Assembly: GCA_977017575.1 (NCBI GenBank)
Contig: CDRNVI010000220.1
Coordinates: 1-21,488, forward strand
Source: Paramoeba atlantica
Lineage: Eukaryota; Discosea
DNA: 21,488 nt
Direction: 5' to 3'
Part shown: positions 15,089-21,488 of the stretch, piece after piece
Position numbering within the stretch: the stretch's first letter is position 1
How the letters are laid out: each line of letters opens with the position of its first letter
Notes under the pieces: model-generated
Database searches by the model: none
What the model was told of the DNA's origin: nothing
Seen by the model: only the letters and a program-made list of their open reading frames with translations
Position numbers and translations under genes: made by a program

Positions 15089-15769
15089 ATGGACGACCCA
15101 GCTCCGAATTTATCATATCCACGCGCAGCCAAAGTTAGAGGGAACTTGCCACAGGAATTCAAGCTAGCACAACTTGTCAAGGATATTGAGAATTCGCTTC
15201 TCTCCTGGAATACATCTACCCCTGCATGCAAATGGGAAGGCATTGTGTGTGCCGATGGTACACATATCAGCGAAATATATTGGAGCGCGCCCAAATCATT
15301 ACCACCGCACCTAAGATTGAAGTCTCCCGGAAACGTTTTTTCCGGTAGGCTTCATTTGCAGCATTTACCGGAATCCTTGGAAAAACTTTATGTTGCAGGA
15401 AATCGACTAAATGGAATCATGGACTTAACTCGACTTCCTCAGGGCTTAACATTTCTTTCTTTGTGTAAGAACCTTTTTTCGGGCAACGTAGTCCTTGATT
15501 GCTTACCACAGACCTTGGCACATATCAACATCGGACATAATCAGCTGACCGGGTGTCTTGATTTTCGTCACCTACCAGTAACATTGAGAGCGTTGTTCTG
15601 CTACGACAATAACTTTGATACTCTAGTTCCGGTTCAAAATCTTCCCCCGGAACTAAGGTATCTCCACCTTCAAAATAATCCTGAGTTGAAAGGTGTTCTT
15701 GAAAAGTCTACTTTTCCTGTAATCCTGACAAGTGTTGACGTCACCGGCACAAGGCTCACACTCCGGTAG
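15089..15769 (+). CDS. LRR protein 2
   Basis: The first ATG is at 15089 and gives 226 aa (MDDPAPNLSYPRAAKVRGNL). Residues from about 15 to 75 form the family cap: LPQEFKLAQLV, then SWNTSTPACKWEGIVCADG with two Cys that could pair. About six LRRs of roughly 23 residues follow (for example LTFLSLCKNLFSGNVV, LAHINIGHNQLTGCL, LRYLHLQNNPELKGVL), ending at VDVTGTRLTLR. The consensus LPxxLxxLxLxxNxxxGxxDL marks a protein-binding solenoid. There is no evident signal peptide or membrane segment, and the basic cluster of the two paralogues is absent. The frame is intact. A role in binding or recognition is inferred from the fold only. Confidence 0.8.
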   Translation: MDDPAPNLSYPRAAKVRGNLPQEFKLAQLVKDIENSLLSWNTSTPACKWEGIVCADGTHISEIYWSAPKSLPPHLRLKSPGNVFSGRLHLQHLPESLEKLYVAGNRLNGIMDLTRLPQGLTFLSLCKNLFSGNVVLDCLPQTLAHINIGHNQLTGCLDFRHLPVTLRALFCYDNNFDTLVPVQNLPPELRYLHLQNNPELKGVLEKSTFPVILTSVDVTGTRLTLR

Positions 15770-16449
15770 ATGTGCTGGACTGGATATTTTCTATTTCCTT
15801 TTATTAGAATGTAACATAATTTTTTGTAATGTTTAACACAATTTTTGTAATGTGTAGCAAGGTACAAACGTATCGATTAGGAAGTGTACATAGTGTTAGC
15901 AAAGTATCCACATAGAGGATACTCACCTATTAAGAGAGGGGGGCACGAATGTGGCAAGTATTCTGTCATATTCTGCCGATCACAAAAGATTTGTCCCTTG
16001 GCAGGGTAGTGTTAATGTTGTAGCAAACTCACGCCACGAAGAGGCGCGCGTTTTTTGAAAAACAATCTTGTTCGTTTGACGTTTAACTTGCGTATATACT
16101 GCATACGTTGCGTATAAATTTATACTTGCGCTTAGACGCATGCTGATGTATACCCCCTGACATTCTTGACGAAAAATCCGGACATTCTTGAAAAATAATG
16201 ACTAAAAACAGGCAAAATCAGAAGAGTCACGGGCGTGTTCATTGAAGGGATGTAAAAGAGTAAAAGGAATTTCTTTTGAACACGAAGACTAAATCTTTGT
16301 GTTGCGTACAAAGAATGAATAGGACAATAAAAAGATGGCGCTCGTTAGATGCCAAGAAGAAAAAATTTAATCAAAGGAAGAATATTTTGCCCTGTTCATT
16401 GCTAAACACATCACAGTAAACTTAAAAATCCGGACAATATCAGTATGAG
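15770..16449. other. Intergenic DNA downstream of LRR gene 2
   Basis: No gene was seen. GTATAAATTTATAC is a perfect palindrome at 16112-16125. CTGACATTCTTGA/CGGACATTCTTGA is repeated near 16158 and 16179, and AAAAATCCGGACA occurs near 16173 and 16424. Confidence 0.4.
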
Positions 16450-16704
16450 TTAGAGTTCATCTGCGCTCTCGTCCCCCACAGAGAGGATCGGACCCACTTT
16501 CTTCGGCTGACTTCCAGCCGTCTTCCAGCGCGTCCCAGCACTTTCCTTGAAAATAAGGCCGATTTTCGGTCCCCACCTATTCCGTTCGTTGACCCCTTCT
16601 TTCTCTCCGTCGCGATCCTTTTCTATCTTTATATCTTTCAGAGAATTGAGATGCGATTCTGCCAACTTTGAGCTCTCACTTAAGTCCACAATTATATTTG
16701 TCAA
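16450..16704 (-). CDS. Small hypothetical protein, charged
   Basis: An 84-codon minus-strand frame starts at an ATG (16704) and stops at TGA... near 16450. It is hydrophilic and charged: a helical first third (ESSKLAESHLNSLKDIKIEK), a Lys/Asp/Glu/Arg-rich middle, then GPKIGLIFKESAGTRWKTAG and an acidic end (VGDESADEL). Such composition is unlike translated spacer, so a real small gene or a terminal exon is possible. No domain is recognised, and no neighbour suggests a function. Confidence 0.3.
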   Translation of the reverse strand: MTNIIVDLSESSKLAESHLNSLKDIKIEKDRDGEKEGVNERNRWGPKIGLIFKESAGTRWKTAGSQPKKVGPILSVGDESADEL

Positions 16705-16899
16705 AAGCCTGAACTTCTAACTCCGACGAAACACGAACATTTTGCCTCACATCTGAGCGTGAGTCTCTAATGGGTCACCCTTTTAGAATGTCTACGAATC
16801 CTAGACAGCCATCGAGGATTCATCTTAGGGGACGATACTTTGATTCCATGGGTCTCCTTAGGTTAAAGGACAAAGACAGTATATGAATCAAAGAAAAAT

Positions 16900-17074
16900 T
16901 ACTGTACACTCCGTTTATAATAGCCTCGACCCCTCCCCCCTTTATAGGTTCTTTTTTTTGGCAAACTGAGGAAGATTTGTTTTTCTGTAACACTTTCTGT
17001 GCCAACTTTCAATCGCCCTCCCCCCTTTATAGGTTGATTTAGGCAAAAGCGAGGCTATTATAGCAAGGTACAGT
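16900..17074. mobile_element. Small MITE with ACTGTAC ends
   Basis: The left end TACTGTACACTCCG, then TATAATAGCCTCG (16917-16929), pairs with CGAGGCTATTATA (17050-17062) and GGTACAGT (17067-17074). The inner 13 bp are perfect and the outer part imperfect. CCTCCCCCCTTTATAGGTT occurs twice inside (near 16934 and 17019). It is non-coding and probably of Tc1/mariner type, given the TA at the left end. Confidence 0.65.
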
Positions 17075-17090
17075 GAGTATTACAGTAAGT

Positions 17091-17110
17091 ATTATAACAG
17101 TAGTTCTTTA
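17091..17110. repeat. 20-bp direct repeat flanking the Tc1-like element, left
   Basis: ATTATAACAGTAGTTCTTTA is identical to 18516-18535. With the nearby TACAGTAAGTATTATAAC and AAGGTACAGT words on both sides, the Tc1-like element seems to have inserted into a pre-existing short repeat array. Confidence 0.8.
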
Positions 17111-17338
17111 CTATAATTTAATCTATATACTCTGTATCTATCTATATATCATTATAAACCCCGCGTCACCAATAAGTGACCCCCCCTTATTTTTAGCACA
17201 GGGGGTCGTGGGGGGGTTATCATACCACGTTGTCGTTCAAAATTTTGAGGTCTGTACGTTCCCGCTGTTTTTAGCTCATTTTAAAACTTTAAAATTCAGT
17301 AAAAAAAAAATTTAAGTTTTTCAACTTTTTTTCCAAAA

Positions 17339-17539
17339 ATGCCAAAATCACCATATCGACTCCCAAGAGGGGGGCTGACTTCTAGTGGAAAAGTTCTTTT
17401 AAAGATGAGGCACGGACAAGGAGTACCAATAAAAGAGCTAGCCCGTGATTTCAACGTTTCTAGAAGGATAGTTAAAAAATATTTGAACGAAAAAAAAACT
17501 ACCCCAGTATACACTTTGAGTCCTGAGCGAAAAAAATAA
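17339..17539 (+). CDS. Tc1-like transposase, N-terminal frame (first HTH)
   Basis: This 66-codon frame starts at an ATG and reads GGLTSSGKVLLKMRHGQGVP, then IKELARDFNVSRRIVKKYLN, the first helix-turn-helix (paired-like domain) of a Tc1 transposase, which contacts the terminal repeats. It stops at a TAA after SPERKK. The second HTH and catalytic domain are in another frame further on. An A7 run (about 17530-17536) directly before the stop is a natural place for slippage or a length mutation. Confidence 0.7.
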   Translation: MPKSPYRLPRGGLTSSGKVLLKMRHGQGVPIKELARDFNVSRRIVKKYLNEKKTTPVYTLSPERKK

Positions 17540-17564
17540 TGAAAACTCGTAAAACGAAAATTGA

Positions 17565-18341
17565 GAAGATATAACCCCTCTTGACCCCGCTGGAGTACCG
17601 AGACTCAATTCATCAAGGCGCATAGCAGCCCAATTGAAGAAAAAGAATATACAAGTTTCAAAAAGAACTGTACAGAGAGACTTATCATCCCTGGATTACA
17701 GTTATGCCGCTCGACCGCTATGCCAAGGGCTTACCGAACGACGAAAAGTAAAAAGAGTTCAATTTGCGTTGAATTACAATATGGATATTTCCCGTGTCAT
17801 CTTTACAGACGAAAAAATATTTGATACGAATGATGGCAGAAGAAAAATGTGGGTAAGGCGCGGTCAAAAAGCAGCCCCGCGTCAAAAAGTACGTTGGGCA
17901 CCAAGATGCCAAGTTTGGAGTGCTGTAGGGGTGGGGTGGAGGTACTTGGTAATTCTACAAAATGACACATCTATTACAAGTGAGACGCACATAGAAACAT
18001 TAAAAGAGGTAGATTTTCCCCCTAATCGTATTTTTCAGCAAGATGGGGCAACGGCTCACACTGCTCGTGCCTCAAAGGAGTACATTGAAAGCGCAATGAG
18101 TGAACTTCTGAAAAATTGGCCCCCCAACTCACCAGATCTTTCCCCAATAGAAAACGTCTGGTCTATGGTCCAAGGGGCGGTGGACGAACAGACCCCATCG
18201 GATAAGCCTTCACTCATCCGATGTGTACGCAAAGCGTGGTCTCGCTTGTCTCAAAATGTGATCGACAAAACGGTCTTAAGCTTTGACTCACGCCTTAAGG
18301 AGTGTATAAGGTTGAAAGGCGAAAAAGTGAAAAAATGGTAA
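17565..18341 (+). CDS. Tc1-like transposase, second HTH and DDE domain
   Basis: The frame is open from 17565 without an ATG; 17634 is a TTG. It starts with PLDPAGVPRLNSSRRIAAQL and KKKNIQVSKRTVQRDL, the linker and second HTH. The catalytic part has D in VIFTDEKIFD, D in FQQDGATAHTA and E in NSPDLSPIENVW, with 35 residues between the last D and the E. This spacing is near the common DD34E. The two frames are one gene in origin: between 17539 and 17565 neither frame is open throughout, so a short intron, more than one small frame change, or recoding must be assumed. All catalytic residues are kept. It would act in the nucleus on the element's own ends. Confidence 0.8.
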   Translation, partial: EDITPLDPAGVPRLNSSRRIAAQLKKKNIQVSKRTVQRDLSSLDYSYAARPLCQGLTERRKVKRVQFALNYNMDISRVIFTDEKIFDTNDGRRKMWVRRGQKAAPRQKVRWAPRCQVWSAVGVGWRYLVILQNDTSITSETHIETLKEVDFPPNRIFQQDGATAHTARASKEYIESAMSELLKNWPPNSPDLSPIENVWSMVQGAVDEQTPSDKPSLIRCVRKAWSRLSQNVIDKTVLSFDSRLKECIRLKGEKVKKW

Positions 18342-18498
18342 TTCCTCAATAAAATATACGCATTCGCTTCTTTTTGTTTCATTTCTTCACGCGCAAAGTC
18401 CTTGTGTTGAGATCTGCAAAACGCAACAAAAATCAGCTCAAACGGACATTTGTACGAAAAAAAAGTGGGGGATCACTTTCCATGACGCGGGGTTTATA

Positions 18499-19073
18499 AA
18501 TATAATATAATCTTTATTATAACAGTAGTTCTTTACAGTAAGTATTATAACAAGGTACAGTAAGCTTCTTTAGTTCAGTCGACTTCAAAGAACCATTTCA
18601 CCACACAAAGAGTAATGCTTTGTGATGCCTTCTTTAGAGGAGGGAATGTTTTCAATGGTGATTGAGCGTTCGTCACGCTCTTCGCGCGCAGTGTAAAACG
18701 TGGAGAGATTCAAGTGTTGTCATCTCGTTTACGCTTTGCATCTCTTTCCTTGTCGGACATACCGTTTCCTTTATTTGATTGACTCTCTGCCGAGGTCATA
18801 CTACTGACAGTAGTGTGAGATTATCTGAGATTACCACTGATGATCTTACAGGGCATCGATGAATTTTATTGCGTATATCAGGTAAAACTGTCGCAAAGTG
18901 TCTTAGAATATCTTAGAATAATACCGAATCACATTTGTTTTTTGTTAGAATGTTTTTTCAAAAATTTGTTTTTTAGGGTACATTTTCACCATAGTCCTCC
19001 CGAAACTAAATATGCAGAAGAAATTAGGTGGCTACCTCTCATGCTCCGCTGTAGACCCCACTCTTTTTTATAG
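18499..19073. other. Intergenic DNA
   Basis: No supported gene. It starts with the short repeats that also lie left of the Tc1-like element (18516-18562). ACTACTGACAGTAGT is a perfect palindrome at 18800-18814. ATATCTTAGAATA-type words repeat near 18905. Confidence 0.4.
18516..18535. repeat. 20-bp direct repeat flanking the Tc1-like element, right
   Basis: Identical to 17091-17110. It is followed by TACAGTAAGTATTATAAC and AAGGTACAGTAAG, which resemble the right end of the MITE at 16900-17074. Confidence 0.8.
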
Positions 19074-19120
19074 CGGGTACGGTACCCGATATAGTGGGTA
19101 CAGGCGGGTACGTACCCGCC
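19074..19120. repeat. Nested GTAC palindromes
   Basis: CGGGTACGGTACCCG (19074-19088) is perfect around one base, and GGCGGGTACGTACCCGCC (19103-19120) is perfect with no spacer. Between them is a third GGGTAC. Palindromic binding sites or foldback ends are possible. Confidence 0.85.
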
Positions 19121-19146
19121 GCATCTGGCCAAGGTACTGTACCCCC

Positions 19147-19245
19147 GCTAGTTATCTGTCACTACTTTTCGGGAAAAGGTGACAGAAAAATATGGGGGTA
19201 GGGGTGTGACAGATAACCAGGGGGGTCTGTCACCAAAAAATAGAA
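19147..19245. repeat. Foldback of the TTATYTGTCAC family
   Basis: GCTAGTTATCTGTCAC (19147-19162) is followed by a CTTTTCGGGAAAAG core and GGTGACAGA. GTGACAGATAAC then appears inverted at 19206-19217 with C/G runs outside, and TCTGTCACC follows. The organisation matches 1654-1998 and 11511-11588. Confidence 0.75.
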
Positions 19246-19467
19246 AGAGAAAGAGTCACAAAAAAGGCATCTGTAACCCTGAGAAAATTCCTGTCTACCC
19301 TGGATTTCTTTCTTTTCTTCGTGCGCACGACCATTTACGTTCAAGATGAAAGGAAAGGAAATAAAAGGTTCGTTCTCTTGAAAAAGATGAAAGCACACTT
19401 TGAGAAACTTACATCCGCTCATAAGGAATGAAAAACATAATTCTAAGAAATCTAAATATTTTTATTT

Positions 19468-20478
19468 ATGAAGTGCTACTTCATGTCATCTGTGCAGTTA
19501 GCACTTTTTATAACTTTCAAAGATACGCAAGCGCCACCGACAAAGAGACGGAGACTTAAGTCCAATTTTTCACCATCTGAAGCGCCGGAAGACATTTCAC
19601 AAACTAAAAAACCAGTTACTCGTACCGGAAAAGTGAGAGGAGCGAAACTACCACTGGAATACGACCTTGTGCGATTTGTAGCGGATATAAAAGGCCCACA
19701 TTCTTCCTGGAAGGCATCGACACCTGCATGTGAGTGGAAAAGTGTGATATGCGATGAGGATTCACGTGTCGAAAATATCGATTTGAGCTTCATGTACCTC
19801 AGTGGATCACTCCAATGGAGTTACTTACCCCGTACGGTGCTTTCTTTTGCCGCATCTGACAATCATCTTACAGGAACAGTACCATTTGACTTATTGCCAC
19901 CGGAACTCACGGATTTATGCCTACTTCAGAACGCGTTTAGCGGTGAGTTAGATTTTACACATCTCCCCGATACATTAAAGGAAATTAATTTGGCTTGGAA
20001 TTACTTTGACGGACGTGTAAACCTGACCCATTTGCCACCCAATTTGCTGAGTTTAAAACTTTATCACAACAAATTTTCCGGGAATCTTAACCTGTCCGAT
20101 TTGCCGAATACTATACGAAAAGTTTTCTTATTTGACAACCAATTCAAAGGTTCCGTTGACTTTACTCATTTGCCGGTACATTTAGTTGAACTTACTCTTT
20201 TTAATAACAACCTTTCCGGGGGTATCGACCTTTCTAGTTTACCACCCACTTTAAAGAGGCTTGACTTGAGTGACAACGAGTTTCACGGAATAGTGATGCT
20301 TAACGATCTGTCTACCGAATTACAAATACTCGTTTTGGAGAATAACGAAGATCTTTGTGGTGAGATTGATGTGCGTGCCATTCCAGAAGCTCTAGAAGAG
20401 GTACTCGTTAAAAATACCAAAATAGAGGTAATCGGACGTGAGCTTCCAACGGCGGATACACTCTGGCCCCCTTTATAA
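19468..20478 (+). CDS. LRR protein 3
   Basis: The frame encodes 336 aa from an ATG at 19468; a second ATG lies five codons on. The N-terminus is weakly hydrophobic (MSSVQLALFITF), followed by a strong basic motif TKRRRLK, which could be a nuclear signal. The cap is VRGAKLPLEYDLVRFVADI with SWKASTPACEWKSVICDED. About nine LRRs of 23 residues follow, for example LKEINLAWNYFDGRV and LKRLDLSDNEFHGIV, each introduced by a D/N-(F/L)-T-H-LP turn. A less regular end follows (AIPEALEEVLVKNTKIEVIG). No transmembrane segment or GPI signal is seen. It is the most complete member of the family here. Its last codons and stop lie in a perfect palindrome, so the native C-terminus may have been altered by an insertion. 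Confidence 0.85.
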   Translation: MKCYFMSSVQLALFITFKDTQAPPTKRRRLKSNFSPSEAPEDISQTKKPVTRTGKVRGAKLPLEYDLVRFVADIKGPHSSWKASTPACEWKSVICDEDSRVENIDLSFMYLSGSLQWSYLPRTVLSFAASDNHLTGTVPFDLLPPELTDLCLLQNAFSGELDFTHLPDTLKEINLAWNYFDGRVNLTHLPPNLLSLKLYHNKFSGNLNLSDLPNTIRKVFLFDNQFKGSVDFTHLPVHLVELTLFNNNLSGGIDLSSLPPTLKRLDLSDNEFHGIVMLNDLSTELQILVLENNEDLCGEIDVRAIPEALEEVLVKNTKIEVIGRELPTADTLWPPL

Positions 20479-20487
20479 TAAAGGGGG
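20467..20487. repeat. Perfect palindrome spanning the LRR3 stop codon
   Basis: CCCCCTTTAT-A-ATAAAGGGGG is a 10-bp stem with a one-base centre. The TAA at 20476-20478 is in its centre. It may be a transcript-end hairpin or the edge of an inserted repeat; C-rich TTTAT ends resemble other MITE ends in this window. Confidence 0.85.
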
Positions 20488-21003
20488 ATCCGTATAAAAT
20501 TAATACGACCCCCTGACACACGAATCTTTATACTCTCCCTCTCATTAATTTTTATAAATTATAAATTATATAAAAAAGTGAGCTATAATTATAATAAGAA
20601 AAAATTAATGATCCCGTATAAATGACCGCTATTCCAAAAACAGGTCGGCGTTAGTACGATCTGTAAGATGGTAGTGCCAGGGAAGACCGCGAGTAGGTCC
20701 CGACCATGCTTCCCCATGCTGAATTTTTTCAGTGAATCGCGTTTTACAAAAATCAGTATCTTCATCTCAGGAAGAAAATCCCCCCCAAAAAGATTGTCTT
20801 TTCCCCTACATGAGCATTTTTTCATGAATCAATATCTGAAGCTGAGAGTCAAATAAGCAAAAGAAATCACATAGAGGTAATGTACTATAAACAAAATAAA
20901 GTTTCTATTTTCACACCATCTGCCTCCAGCATAGAAATCAACCATTTGCGCTTTTCTGTAAGAAATTTCTTCGAAGGAAGTCTATCCACGTTCACAAAAT
21001 AAT
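20488..21003. other. Intergenic DNA downstream of LRR gene 3
   Basis: No gene was seen. It includes CGTATAAAATTAATACG (20501-20517, an imperfect palindrome) and A+T-rich TATAAATTATAAATTATA simple sequence near 20551-20570. Confidence 0.4.
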
Positions 21004-21120
21004 TTTCTTTTTTAGGCTCTTCGTTAAACGCGGTGGTTGTTTTCAACTTAGAAGTCACTCATGCTGCGCGCTTCGCGTTGAAAACTACCACCGCGTTTAA
21101 CGAAGAGCCTAAAAAAGAAA
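21004..21120. repeat. Long hairpin with 44-bp arms
   Basis: The arms at 21004-21047 and 21077-21120 are reverse complements at 43 of 44 positions, with a 29-base loop. Each arm contains GGCTCTTCGTTAAACGCGG or its complement. The RNA of either strand would form a very stable stem. It could be a MITE, a solo foldback, or a hairpin RNA precursor. Confidence 0.9.
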
Positions 21121-21409
21121 CTTTGGCCTGGAAAGGTGAAGAAAACGGAAACATTCTAGACAAAAATAGCTGATTTTTGGGTAAAAGTGGGGCCATTTTT
21201 GCGTATTTTAGCTCTCAAGGCACTAAACCCGACATTTGCGTGCGGGAAATCACTCGTAGGCAGGAATGAAAGCCTACTGAACGTATTGGGTAGAGAATGC
21301 GACTCCAACCACACCATTCTTTCGACCCAAAAAGACCCCTTTTATAAATTTTTCTTCTATTATATTACTGTGTTCCTCTTTATATTTTCACTTTTTTTGT
21401 TCACTTTTT
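21121..21409. other. Intergenic DNA
   Basis: No gene or clear repeat was seen in this A+T-rich stretch. Confidence 0.4.
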
Positions 21410-21455
21410 TTTCAATAATCGAGTGTAGAGCGGTAGTTTTACAACCACCGCAATA
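21410..21455. repeat. Dispersed hairpin repeat, copy 2
   Basis: TTTCAATAATCGAGTGTAGA, then GCGGTAGTTTTACAACCACC and GCAATA, matches 12427-12470 with few changes. The ACAACCACCGC word is close to the AACAACCACCGC read on the opposite strand of the left arm of the hairpin at 21004-21047. Confidence 0.8.
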
Positions 21456-21488
21456 TTTTTTAGGCCCCTGGACCCCCCCCCCTGGACT

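Larger units (their letters stand above)
17155..18496 (+). mobile_element. Tc1-like DNA transposon
   Basis: The ends begin TAAACCCCGCGTCA on both strands (14 bp perfect). Similarity continues for about 20 bp (AAGTGA followed by a C run on both sides). TA lies outside each end (17153-17154 and 18497-18498), although further TA steps in the end sequence make the exact border ambiguous by 2 bp. The length of about 1.34 kb and a single plus-strand transposase are typical of Tc1 elements. Near-intact coding suggests a young insertion. Confidence 0.85.

Noticed and set aside
1-21488. A complete novel multi-gene defence or metabolic system
   Set aside because: All multi-domain enzymes seen are transposases; the LRR genes stand alone without partner genes, so no system can be supported.

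Overview
The window looks like nuclear DNA from a unicellular eukaryote (protist). It is A+T-rich, has no Shine-Dalgarno/operon layout, and is packed with eukaryotic cut-and-paste transposons, MITE-like inverted repeats and minisatellites. Only three recognisable host-type genes are present, and all encode leucine-rich repeat (LRR) proteins of one family. LRRs built on 'LPxxLxxLxLxxNxFxGxxDL' behind a 'W-x3-TPxC-x-W-x2-V-x-C' cap are, from memory, common in kinetoplastids and their relatives (Bodo/Perkinsela type) and also in some stramenopiles. I lean towards a euglenozoan-like source but cannot prove it. No rRNA, tRNA, CRISPR, retrotransposon or virus-like genes were recognised.

Layout. 1-2050: repeats, namely a TTAGGG-bearing direct repeat, a purine-rich 18-bp minisatellite, short tandem repeats and a cluster of six copies of a CCCCTAGTTATCTGTCAC motif. 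2141-2870: a frame-broken LRR gene. 3412-6197: a pogo/Tigger-like transposon with TA target duplication, a near-complete transposase and a zinc-finger-like extension in the +1 frame, with a 381-bp MITE nested in its 3' part. 6316-6402: a second copy of the LRR gene's 5' flank with no gene behind it. 6542-6897: a MITE. 7271-9677: a two-gene Harbinger/IS5-like element with helically phased subterminal repeats. 9750-10430: three kinds of minisatellite. 10500-12200: decayed minus-strand coding remnants. 13272-14190: remains of a Tc1/mariner-like element.

15089-15769: an intact LRR gene. 16450-16704: a small unknown ORF. 16900-17074: a MITE. 17155-18496: a Tc1-like element (catalytic triad with 35 residues between second D and E) split into two frames. 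19074-19245: palindromes and a foldback. 19468-20478: the best LRR gene, whose stop codon lies inside a perfect palindrome. 21004-21120: a long hairpin with 44-bp arms.

Taken together this is a transposon-rich accessory region, possibly subtelomeric, in which an LRR multigene family is being duplicated and broken. No complete multi-gene host system is visible. The most unusual items are the LRR family's extracellular-type cap without a signal peptide, the phased GGTCTC arrays of the Harbinger-like element, the out-of-frame Cys/His finger of the pogo-like transposase, the dispersed TTATYTGTCAC foldback family and the 44-bp hairpin.
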